64,000 nucleotides of DNA, taken from CAVQJU01 sp963729215. GTDB lineage: Bacteria; Acidobacteriota; Vicinamibacteria; Vicinamibacterales; CAVVIG01. The position numbers were made by a program, and so were the translations under genes. The notes beneath the pieces were generated by a model. It saw only the letters and a list, made by a program, of their open reading frames with translations. It was not told the origin of the DNA and did not search any database. Location of the stretch: the NCBI GenBank assembly GCA_963729215.1, contig CAVSND010000015.1, forward strand, positions 29,808 through 93,807. The letters run 5' to 3'. Of this stretch, positions 43,017 through 51,001 are shown piece after piece. Every line of letters starts with the position of its first letter. The first letter of the stretch is position 1.

Positions 43017-43658
43017 CTCTTCTCCGCCCGACGCCGCGTTCGAGCCTGAGAGGCTTTCTTTCCCGCGGACTGAGCTCTCGAACGGTTCACCAACTCCCCG
43101 AACGCGGTGTGCGCGCGTTTCGTGGCGAGCGCGTCGTGAGCGAACCGGTACGACACGTGGTGACTGAGGTAGATCCCGCACAATTCCCACACGAATTGAT
43201 CGACGTCAAGTCCCTTGCGCAATTCGCCGGCACCTGACCGCGGCGGCGGTGAGCCCGGAGAGGAACAGCCGCCACTCGGCTTCCATGGCGATCAGGCGCT
43301 GCCGCACCGGATCGTCGTCAGGGGCATCGTCGAACTCGAAAAAACCGCCGGTGACGGGACATCCTCCACCGAGGCCGGCTTTCTCGCTCCATCCCAGCCA
43401 CCGCTCGAACACCGCGCGTAGCCGCGGGAGTCCCTCGGCCGCTTTCATCGCGGGCTCGACGACGGTCTTCCGCGCAGTTTCCGCGGTCTCGTCGAGCAGC
43501 CGGAGCTGGACCTCCGTCTTGGATCCGAAGTGCGCGAACAACCCGCTCTTCGACAGGCCGGTCTGTGTCGCGAGGACCCCGAGGGTCACGCCGGCAAATC
43601 CGCCCCGGGCGAGCAGGTCGAGTCCTTCGGCGACTATCCGTTTCCTGGTCTCGTTCAT
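43013..43658 (-). CDS. TetR/AcrR-family transcription regulator (one frameshift)
   Basis: About 214 residues. HTH: TRKRIVAEGLDLLARGGFAG, VTLGVLATQTGLSKSGLFAH and the standard FGSKTEVQLRLLDE. The ligand domain (FERWLGWSEKAGLGGGCPVT, GGFFEFDDAPDDDPVRQRL) resembles TetR_C with a short Cys-containing loop. One base slips near 43225; beyond it KGLDVDQFVWELCGIYLSHH completes the domain. Its stop overlaps the efflux-pump stop by three bases, tail to tail. A perfect 30-base palindrome 101 bases upstream of its start is the probable operator. Confidence 0.87.
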
Positions 43659-43759
43659 GTGGCCTCTGAGCGCTCTCTGAGGCAGCCTCTGATGCAGACG
43701 TCTCGCACCGGTTCACTCCCGTGTCGTGCCGGGGAACCGCGCGGCCGTCGTCCACGTCA

Positions 43760-43789
43760 GATAATAGCACGACCGGTCGTGCTATTATC
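43760..43789. promoter_or_regulatory. Perfect 30-base palindromic operator for the TetR regulator
   Basis: GATAATAGCACGACC and its exact reverse complement GGTCGTGCTATTATC meet at 43774/43775. The core ACGACCGGTCGT is the usual TetR-type site. It lies 17 bases before the DUF6010 gene on the plus strand and 101 bases before the TetR gene on the minus strand. It should repress DUF6010 directly and may control tetR. Confidence 0.85.
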
Positions 43790-43806
43790 GGCCGCAAGGA
43801 GTGCCC

Positions 43807-44301
43807 ATGATTAGTGCCCTGCTCGACCCGCAGCCGTTGCTCGGCCTGTCGATTTCCCAAGGCCTGCATCAGGCGCCGCCGTTGGCTCTGATGGACTACG
43901 TCGGTCCGGCGATCGCGGCCGTCGTGTTCGTCTTCGCCATGTCGCTCGTCCGGCAACCCACGCGGCGAACGCTCAATGCGCTGATCGTGGCAGGCTCGGC
44001 CGGTGTGTATCTGAATGGCGGGTTCGGCATATGGGAGCTGGCGTTTCCGCTGATCGCGATGCCTGTCGCCTACCGCGGGCTCTCGTCACATCGTTACATC
44101 GGCGCGGCGTGGCTGCTGCACGCCGCGTGGGATCTGCCGCATCACTTGTGGGGAAATCCGATCTGGCCCTTCATGCCGACGGCATCGTTCGGCTGCTTCG
44201 TCTTCGACACCCTGATTGCCGTCTGGTTTCTCGCCGGCGCCCCGACGCTCGTGGGGCCGATCAGCGCGCGCTCCGAGGCGCTGCCGTCAGCGTCTTCCTG
44301 A
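43807..44301 (+). CDS. DUF6010-family integral membrane protein
   Basis: 164 residues from ATG 43807, with AGGAG 6 bases upstream. The body MDYVGPAIAAVVFVFAMSLV, RQPTRRTLNALIVAGSAGVY, LNGGFGIWELAFPLIAMPVA matches the DUF6010 family, with six hydrophobic stretches and a His-containing segment (HRYIGAAWLLHAAWDLPHHL). Function unknown. The TetR operator overlaps its promoter, so it is the regulated target. Possibly a small detergent or lipid response protein. Confidence 0.9.
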   Translation: MISALLDPQPLLGLSISQGLHQAPPLALMDYVGPAIAAVVFVFAMSLVRQPTRRTLNALIVAGSAGVYLNGGFGIWELAFPLIAMPVAYRGLSSHRYIGAAWLLHAAWDLPHHLWGNPIWPFMPTASFGCFVFDTLIAVWFLAGAPTLVGPISARSEALPSASS

Positions 44302-44323
44302 AGAAGCGTCGATCGCGGCTCCG

Positions 44324-45349
44324 CTACGGCCGGGAGGCGTCGGCGTCCTGTTTCCTGGCGCCGGAGAGAATCCCGAACAGCCCGATGTTGCCTTCGTGGC
44401 AGGCATATTCGAGCAACGGCTCGTCGGTCCGTTTGAAGAGGATCCGCGCCGTCCACGGGGCCGTCCACGTCTCGGGATCGCTCATGGTGGCGTCGTACTG
44501 CAGCGTGTTGGCCGAGACGCGGGTGAAGCGCTCGACCAGGTGCAGATTATTCGACACGCCCATGAACGCGGTCTTGGGAGAGAAGTTTTTCGTGTCGACG
44601 ACGAGCGTGTCGCCTTCCCAGTGGCCGCGCGAGTCGCCCATCCACTGCCGGATCGAATCCGATACGTGCGGGCGGCCGTCCATCGGGATGACGCGAGCCT
44701 CGTGGATGGTTTCCATCAGAAAGACCACGTGGGTCGGCGACTGCACGATCCGATACACGCTGCTGTAGGCCGCCTGGAAACGCGGGACGCCGAAGGTGAG
44801 GCAGCGCTCGCTCAAGCCGCGGCTTTCGGGACCGTCGGCCGGGTGGAGCCGGCGCTGCTCGGCCGCTGCCGCGCGCCGGGCCTGCGCCGCCGGCGTCTCG
44901 GGAGGGATGCGCCCATCCGGCGGATCGATGATCAGCGAGGTACGGTTGTCGATGTCGCGGTTGGGGAGCCAGAAGCCGTTGTAGTTGCCGGTCTCGGTGT
45001 CGTGCGAGGCGGACTGCTTCTTGCCGTCGAGGGCATCGATGATGAGCTCGTCACCGAACAAGGCGTCGCCGCCCTCTTCGAGCTTCGCGGTCGCCTTCTT
45101 GAGCTGCTCGAGCTCGGCGTCGGAGAGGGACGTCTTGCCGGCCCACGCAGCGGGCCGCTGCAATGGCGTGATGCTGTTGTTCGACCAGACGGCCTCGAGA
45201 TCCGGCTGGCCGAGCGCGTTCTTCCCGACGACGTAGGGCCGGGATGTCGAGTCTCCACGACGCGGTCCCTGGGCGCCGATCGTGACCAGTCCCAGGCACG
45301 CGATGCCGATCAGCGTCAAAAAGCGAACGGCCGTGTGTGGTCTCGTCAT
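44324..45349 (-). CDS. Large exported protein of unknown function
   Basis: 341 residues from MTRPHTAVRFLTLIGIACLG (ATG 45349). The signal leader ends IGAQGPRR. The body GNYNGFWLPNRDIDNRTSLI, DPPDGRIPPETPAAQARRAA, and HWEGDTLVVDTKNFSPKTAF contains a recognisable pattern shared by exported proteins widespread in Acidobacteriota and Planctomycetes (annotated hypothetical). It may bind cofactor or sugar. The longer frame to 45493 is not needed. No operon partner. Confidence 0.8.
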   Translation of the reverse strand: MTRPHTAVRFLTLIGIACLGLVTIGAQGPRRGDSTSRPYVVGKNALGQPDLEAVWSNNSITPLQRPAAWAGKTSLSDAELEQLKKATAKLEEGGDALFGDELIIDALDGKKQSASHDTETGNYNGFWLPNRDIDNRTSLIIDPPDGRIPPETPAAQARRAAAAEQRRLHPADGPESRGLSERCLTFGVPRFQAAYSSVYRIVQSPTHVVFLMETIHEARVIPMDGRPHVSDSIRQWMGDSRGHWEGDTLVVDTKNFSPKTAFMGVSNNLHLVERFTRVSANTLQYDATMSDPETWTAPWTARILFKRTDEPLLEYACHEGNIGLFGILSGARKQDADASRP

Positions 45350-45628
45350 AATGCGGCGAGTATACACAAGAACGCCACAGTCGCCGTCCCGGCTGCACGC
45401 GAGCGGCCGGAGGCCCTGAACGGGGTCGTGCTCGCCTGTCGGACCGCAAAGCTCAGCCATAGGGCAAGCGGCATCGGCGCAGTGATGGGGCACCCGATTA
45501 CAGGCGATATTCCGACCGGAATGGCGTCGACATTAGTGGCGGTGTACATTTTCCTCAGTCTTTTCTCGAAGCCTCATCAAACTCATCGACTGACTTCCGG
45601 GCCGCACGTAACGCTATTATTAGGGGCC

Positions 45629-46591
45629 GTGAAACGGGCCAAACAGGTTCGCGTCGTCGTCGCCGACGATCATCGGGATTTCGGGGACGCGGCAACCAGA
45701 ATCCTTACCCACACGTGCGACGTCGTCGCGACCGTCCGTGACGGCGCGTCGGCGATCGCCGCGACGGCCGAGTTCGATCCCGACGTGGTGGTCCTCGACG
45801 TCGCCATGCCCGGCCTCGACGGTTTCCAGACAGCCTCCCGCATCAAGGCCTCGGGATCGTCCGCGCGGATCGTGTTCCTGTCGAATTTCACGGGCGACGA
45901 TTTCGTGCTCGCCGGCGTGACGCGGGGCGCGTCCGCGTTCGTGTCGAAATCCGAGATGCTCCACGATCTGACGGAGGCCGTGAGCCACGTGGCCGAAGGC
46001 CGATCGTTCGTGCCGTCGGCCAGCGTGCTTCCGCAGTGGCGGCGCGAAGCGGGCCACAGCCACAACCTGCTTCCTTATACAACCGACGAAGTGCTCGCCA
46101 ACGCGGTGATGGGATTCTTCGACAGCGCGCTGGATGCCGGCGATTCGATCGTGGCGGTCGTGACCGCGCCGCACCGGAAGGCGCTGGACGCGGAGTTCAA
46201 GCGGCGCGGCGTCAATATCGCCGCGATGACCGAGTCCGGCCGCTATACGACCGTCGACTCGGCGGCGGCGCTCGAATCGATTCTCGCCGACGGCATTCCA
46301 GACAGCGGTTTATTCGCGGCTGCGATGGATACGCTCGTCGAACGGGGCCTTTCCGCAGCCAGGGCTTCGAGTCCGCACGTCACGATCTTCGGCGAGATCG
46401 CGCCGCTGCTCTACGCGCGCGGCGAGCGCGACGCCATGCTTCACCTCGAGCAAATCGCGGGCGAGTACACGGCGGCGCGTCCGGCTTCGATTCTGTGCTG
46501 CTACTCGACGGGATGCTTCGACGACGTGTCCGTTTACGCCGGGATCTGCGGCCCGCATTCGACCGTCGTGTCAGCCAACCCGACACGATAG
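45629..46591 (+). CDS. Response regulator with receiver and MEDS domain
   Basis: 320 residues from GTG 45629 (MKRAKQVRVVVADDHRDFGD), preceded by an AGGGG site. Receiver domain to about residue 125 with phosphorylation Asp57 (DVVVLDVAMPGLDG) and Lys in AFVSKSEMLHDL. The C-terminal 190 residues (NLLPYTTDEVLANAVMGFFD, SIVAVVTAPHRKALDAEFKR) look like the MEDS (DcmR-type sensory) domain. No HTH is present, so it is not a direct DNA-binder. MEDS proteins sense C1 compounds in methanogens and methylotrophs; here the signal is unknown. No kinase next to it. Confidence 0.85.
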   Translation: MKRAKQVRVVVADDHRDFGDAATRILTHTCDVVATVRDGASAIAATAEFDPDVVVLDVAMPGLDGFQTASRIKASGSSARIVFLSNFTGDDFVLAGVTRGASAFVSKSEMLHDLTEAVSHVAEGRSFVPSASVLPQWRREAGHSHNLLPYTTDEVLANAVMGFFDSALDAGDSIVAVVTAPHRKALDAEFKRRGVNIAAMTESGRYTTVDSAAALESILADGIPDSGLFAAAMDTLVERGLSAARASSPHVTIFGEIAPLLYARGERDAMLHLEQIAGEYTAARPASILCCYSTGCFDDVSVYAGICGPHSTVVSANPTR

Positions 46592-46606
46592 TCCCACCAC
46601 CCCAAA

Positions 46607-46945
46607 TTACGCCGCGGGCGTTGTTCCTGGATCGCCGAGTCGTCCGCAGGAACCACGCATGCCTTTGGCGAACTGCTCACGTTCTTCGGGCGTCATCTGG
46701 TTCCATCGCTGACTCAGCCGATGACGCCAGTGCATCCCCCGGCCGGGTCCACCGCCCCATCGGCCGAGAAGCAGCCGGGCGAGCACCAGCAGACCCAGCG
46801 CCTGCCAGAACGTGATCGCCCGCGAGGCGAAGATGGCAGGCATCAACCAGTTCCAGAGGCTCATGACCACACCGGTGATCACCACCACCGCGACGACGGC
46901 AAACACGGCGAACTTCAGCGCTCTCCTCATCCCATACCTTCTCAT
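46607..46945 (-). CDS. Small membrane protein following an ECF sigma factor
   Basis: 112 residues from MRRYGMRRALKFAVFAVVAV. Two hydrophobic segments and an Arg/Gly-rich loop are followed by RWNQMTPEEREQFAKGMRGS, a conserved motif of this sigma-linked family. GAGGAG lies 9 bases before the ATG. It comes 12 bases after the sigma-factor stop on the same strand, so cotranscription is near certain. An anti-sigma or sigma-modulating role is inferred from context. Confidence 0.75.
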   Translation of the reverse strand: MRRYGMRRALKFAVFAVVAVVVITGVVMSLWNWLMPAIFASRAITFWQALGLLVLARLLLGRWGGGPGRGMHWRHRLSQRWNQMTPEEREQFAKGMRGSCGRLGDPGTTPAA

Positions 46946-46957
46946 CGGTGTCGCTCC

Positions 46958-47530
46958 TCACCTGTTCCGAAACTCGTTGTGGATGGCCTCGAGCCGGCGC
47001 CGTAAGCGCAGGACGGCGTATCGCTTGCGCCCGAGCAGCGTGTTTATGCTGAGCCCGGTTTCCGCGGCGAGGTCCTTGAAGCTCCGGCCCTCGATTTCGT
47101 GAGCAATGAACACGTCACGCTGCTCCTCCGGCAACTCATCCAGGGCCGCCTCCAGCTCCTCGAGAAGCACGCGCCTCGCGTAGGCCGCCTCGGGCCCGGC
47201 GTCGGGCGACGGCAGCAGGTCTTCGATCCGCATGTGCTCGGCCCCCGGCGCCAGTTCGTCAGTGGACACCTGCGGCCGCTTCAGGCGAAACAGGTCCGTG
47301 ATCCGGTTCCGCGCCACCCGGAACAGCCATCCGCTGACATGCTCGATGGGCGTCATCAGCCGTGTGGCCTCGACGAGCTCGGAGAAGACATCCTGGAGAA
47401 TGTCCTCCGCATCATCGATGTCGGCCACCCGTTTGCGGATGAAGCTCCGCAACCGATTGCGCTCGCGGGCTATGGTGTCGCTGAGCCGCCTGTCGGCCAT
47501 CACATCCAGGACTCCCGCGGCTTCGTCCAT
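46958..47530 (-). CDS. ECF-type RNA polymerase sigma factor
   Basis: 190 residues. Region 2: IRKRVADIDDAEDILQDVFS, ELVEATRLMTPIEHVSGWLF, RVARNRITDLFRLKRP. Region 4: EAALDELPEEQRDVFIAHEI, EGRSFKDLAAETGLSINTLL, GRKRYAVLRLRRRL. The layout is of the Acidobacteriota ECF group paired with a downstream two-helix membrane protein. It directs transcription of an unknown regulon. Start 47530 chosen for the visible AGAGAG site. Confidence 0.93.
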   Translation of the reverse strand: MDEAAGVLDVMADRRLSDTIARERNRLRSFIRKRVADIDDAEDILQDVFSELVEATRLMTPIEHVSGWLFRVARNRITDLFRLKRPQVSTDELAPGAEHMRIEDLLPSPDAGPEAAYARRVLLEELEAALDELPEEQRDVFIAHEIEGRSFKDLAAETGLSINTLLGRKRYAVLRLRRRLEAIHNEFRNR

Positions 47531-47757
47531 CTCTCTCTTAGACGGAGGCCGGAGCCAAATATTGTGGCGGGCGGGCGGCGCCTGCCCAGGCTAGGTCCTG
47601 GGGCGTTCGCACACGTCGTCTGGCCTCCAACGTCTCGAAACGCCCCTTGTACTCGACTCGCCAATCTGGTACGGTCTCCCAGGCGATCCCAGACCGCCTC
47701 ACAAACGACAGATCGACGGCGCACCAGGCTCCTGAACACCTGCAGACGGGAGGATCG

Positions 47758-48168
47758 ATGGCGCGTGTACCTCACCAGGCGGCGGTGATTCCATATCGAA
47801 TCCGGAAGGAACGCGTCGAGGTGGCGCTGATCACGACCTCGACCGGCAAGGGTTGGATTTTTCCAAAAGGCTGGGTCGACGACGGCGAACGTCCGCGTGA
47901 GGCGGCGATCCGCGAAGCCGAGGAGGAGGCTGGCCTCCGCGGCGTCGTCGCGCGGAACCCCGTGGGCCGCTACCACCGCACGAAGGGCAACGACCTCCGG
48001 CGCGTCGATGTTTACGTCATGCGCGTGACCAGAGAGCTCGACCACTGGCTCGAAGACAAGATCCGCCGACGCCGGTGGATGCGTGTCGCCGACGCAGCCG
48101 AACGCCTGCGGTCGGACCTGCAACCGTTCGTCCATCGCCTCGAGGCGACCGTACAAATTGACTCCTGA
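47758..48168 (+). CDS. Nudix hydrolase (diadenosine/diphosphoinositol type)
   Basis: 136 residues from ATG 47758 with GGGAGGA upstream. The Nudix box is intact: GWVDDGERPREAAIREAEEEAGL. The opening QAAVIPYRIRKERVEVALIT and WIFPKGWVDDGE give a KGW segment as in DIPP-type Nudix enzymes, which cleave diphosphoinositol polyphosphates or diadenosine polyphosphates. It stands first in the polyphosphate gene block. A housekeeping substrate is also possible. Confidence 0.92.
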   Translation: MARVPHQAAVIPYRIRKERVEVALITTSTGKGWIFPKGWVDDGERPREAAIREAEEEAGLRGVVARNPVGRYHRTKGNDLRRVDVYVMRVTRELDHWLEDKIRRRRWMRVADAAERLRSDLQPFVHRLEATVQIDS

Positions 48169-48182
48169 AGGACCCGAACGCC

Positions 48183-49758
48183 ATGAACGCCGCGACGACG
48201 ACCCTCCGAGAATCCGCGTACACCGTGCCGGGCGAGCTCTCGACCGAGGCGATCACGCAGAACTCTGCTCGCGCTCCTGCCCATCCGACATCATCGAATC
48301 GCCAGGCACACGTTCACCGTGCTGGACACGTTTGACGGCCGTGTTCGTCAGGCGGGCGCAAGCCTGACGCGGCTCGGACTGGACGGCGCATCAACGGTGA
48401 AATGGCAGACCGCCGTCGGAAGCGATCGCTTCGCCATCCGTATGAACCGCCCGGTGAGCTTCGCGTGGGATTTGCCCGATGGCCCGCTGAGAGAGGAAGT
48501 CGCGTCCGCCGTCGGCCCGCGGCGGCTGCTGGCGCAGGCCGAGGCCGAGGAGCAGGGCGCGCTCCTCGAGATGGTCGACGATCGCGGAAAGGCCGTGGCC
48601 CGTCTGCGAATCGCGAGCGGCCAGGCGCGGCTGCCGGCGGCCGGCAGCGATTGGCGGCCATGGCCCGCGATGCTCACGCTGACCGCGCTGCGCGGGTACG
48701 AAGGCGAATACGAGGGTCTGCTGCCGGTGATCGCCAGCCGACCGGGCATTCAGCCGTGTCCCGAAGGGCCCGTCGGCGCGATCCTTCGCCACCTCGGCGC
48801 CTCGGAACCCTGCGATCTGTCGTCGCCAAAGCTCGCACTGGACCCGGCGGTGCGTTCTGACGTCGGTGCACGGCAGATCCACCTGGCCCTGCTCGAGATC
48901 CTCGTGGCCAACGAGCCCGGCATCCGCGGGAACGTCGACAGCGAATTTCTCCACGACTACCGCGTGGCGGTCAGGCGCACGCGCTCACTGCTGGGACAAA
49001 TCCGCGAAGTGTTTCCAGCGGAGGTCGTCGAACACTTCGCCGGCGAGTTCTCGTGGATCGGCCGCCTCACCGGATCTCCCCGCGACACGGATGTGCTGGC
49101 CCTCGCCCTCAGAGAACAGCGCCAGGAATTCGACGCGGACGACATGAACGCGCTCATCGCGTTCCTGGCCGGCGCGCAGCAGGAGCAATACGAACGCCTC
49201 GTCAGCGCCCTGGACAGCGCTAGGTATCAGCAACTGTTGACGGACTGGAGGTCCTTTCTGGATTCTCCGATCCCGTCCGCGCCGCAGGCCGCTCACGCAC
49301 ACAATCCGCTCGTCGCAACGGTATCGCAGCGCGCATGGCGGCTGAGCAGACGGATTGCCAGGCGGGCGAGGGCAGTCGACCAGCACACGCCAGCCGAACA
49401 GATTCACGAGATCCGCATCGATGCGAAGAAGCTTCGGTATCTCGTCGACGTCGCGCCCCCTGGTTACGAGCCGGCCGACGTCAAGTGCATCCTCGGCGCG
49501 CTCAAGAAGCTGCAGCGCGCGCTCGGGGACTTCAACGATGCGCACGTGCAGGAAACCATGCTGCTCGACTGCGGCCGGGGCGTCAGCGCAGCCGGCGGGC
49601 CTTCCGGCGCTCTGCTCACCCTCGGCCGGCTGGCAGAACGATGTCGCCAGCACCGCGAGCACCTGCGAGGAGAGGTGGTCGAGAAACTGTCACGGTTCCG
49701 CGCCAGAGAAGTACATAAGGCCTGCAAGCGCGCGTTCAAGATGCCGCGTCCGCTATAA
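48183..49758 (+). CDS. CYTH-CHAD domain protein (one frameshift)
   Basis: About 525 residues. Start ATG 48183; the first 25 codons read MNAATTTLRESAYTVPGELS, then one base slips near 48262 and the sequence continues LLALLPIRHHRIARHTFTVL. A CYTH-like domain (RHTFTVLDTFDGRVRQAGAS) is followed by a His-rich CHAD domain with YRVAVRRTRSLLGQIREVF and HEIRIDAKKLRYLVDV. CHAD domains bind polyphosphate granules. It is the first of a row of polyphosphate genes: ParA-like ATPase, PPK1, PPX. Confidence 0.85.
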
Positions 49759-49765
49759 GCATGCG

Positions 49766-51001
49766 ATGAAAACGATAGCCATCTACAACACCAAAGGTGG
49801 CGTCGGCAAGACGACGACCGCCGTCAATCTGTCGTATCTTGCCGCTCACTCGGGCCTGCGGATTCTGCTGTGGGACCTCGACCCGCAGGGGGCGTCCACC
49901 TTCGCGTTTCGCATACAGCCTCACGTCTCGGGATTGGAGAAGCGGAGTCTCGAGAACGGCCATGCCCTCCGTGCCGCCATCAAGCAAACCGATTACGACA
50001 ACCTGTATCTGCTGCCGGCGGACTTCGCCTACCACAAGCTCGATCGATGGCTCGGCTCCCTGGGCGACCCCGGACGTCTTTTGAACTCGTTGCTCGCCAC
50101 CATCAGTCACGATTTCGACATCGTCATCCTGGATTGCCCGGCCGGCTACTCGCGGCTGACGGAGGCAATCCTCGCGGCCGCCGACGCAATCGTGTCTCCC
50201 ACGATTCCAAACCTGCTGTCGCTCAGGATGCTGGCACAGCTGGTCGGACAGGCAGAGCGTTCACGCTCGCGGTCGTCGCTGGTGGCCGTGTTCAACATGG
50301 TGGATCGGCGCAAGACACTGCACAGGCGCGCCTGCGAGCTCGCGGCGACACAGGCTGAGATCTTCCTGCCCATCGAGATTCCGTACGCCAGCGCCGTGGA
50401 ACAAATGGCCGCGCGGCGCATGCCGACTCCGGTCTTCGCGCCGCACGCGCCCGCCGCCAGGGCATTCGCCGGGATCTGGGCCGAGCTTGAAGCGCGTCTG
50501 CGTCGCGACGGGGACAACCGGGCAGAGCGACCGTGGGCGTCGGTTCTGCGCGGGCTCGAAACGTTGATCGAGCAGCTCGACGCGACGGAGCGTCCGCTCA
50601 GCGTGCCGGACATCGCGCCGGCTGCAAACGACCACGCGGGTGTCGACGTCGGGCATCGTGTCGACGTCGTGCATCGCTTCGACTCGGAGCGGCGAGACCT
50701 GGAGCACCGCGGCTACGCGCTCGAGCTCCGCGAGCGGGCAGGCGGCGAGTTCATCGTCGTCGCGCGCTCGGACGAAGAAGGACGCGCGGAAGCTCGCATC
50801 GATCGATCGTGGACGGTCCAGATTCTTGCGGGCCAGCTCTCGCCCCTCGAGGCTCTCGAACGGCGGATCGGGCCGCCACCGCCGCACGCGATCGCGCACA
50901 TTCGTGCCGCAGTCAACGGCCGGCACCTTCGCCGTATGGATACCCGCCAGCCGGAGACGCTGGCCTCGGTCAGCTCGGGCGCTGCGGACTCCGGGCTCTG
51001 A
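49766..51001 (+). CDS. ParA/MinD-like ATPase with a CYTH-like C-terminal tail
   Basis: 411 residues. Deviant Walker A KGGVGKTT (10-17), IVILDCPAGYSRL (switch region) and a ParA-like core up to about 270. It begins 8 bases after the CHAD gene. The C-terminal 130 residues are not ParA; residues 304-350 (FDSERRDLEHRGYALELRER) carry the FD-x-L-x-G-x-L-x-L-R order of CYTH/triphosphate-tunnel enzymes. ParA ATPases position cellular cargo; here the obvious cargo is the polyphosphate granule, as for Caulobacter-type systems. That reading is inference. The stop converges on ppk with a 32-base overlap. Confidence 0.82.
   Translation: MKTIAIYNTKGGVGKTTTAVNLSYLAAHSGLRILLWDLDPQGASTFAFRIQPHVSGLEKRSLENGHALRAAIKQTDYDNLYLLPADFAYHKLDRWLGSLGDPGRLLNSLLATISHDFDIVILDCPAGYSRLTEAILAAADAIVSPTIPNLLSLRMLAQLVGQAERSRSRSSLVAVFNMVDRRKTLHRRACELAATQAEIFLPIEIPYASAVEQMAARRMPTPVFAPHAPAARAFAGIWAELEARLRRDGDNRAERPWASVLRGLETLIEQLDATERPLSVPDIAPAANDHAGVDVGHRVDVVHRFDSERRDLEHRGYALELRERAGGEFIVVARSDEEGRAEARIDRSWTVQILAGQLSPLEALERRIGPPPPHAIAHIRAAVNGRHLRRMDTRQPETLASVSSGAADSGL

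Noticed and set aside
43760..43789. The TetR palindrome read as a transcription terminator
   Set aside because: There is no T-run and it lies in a divergent promoter immediately before a ribosome site; an operator fits better.
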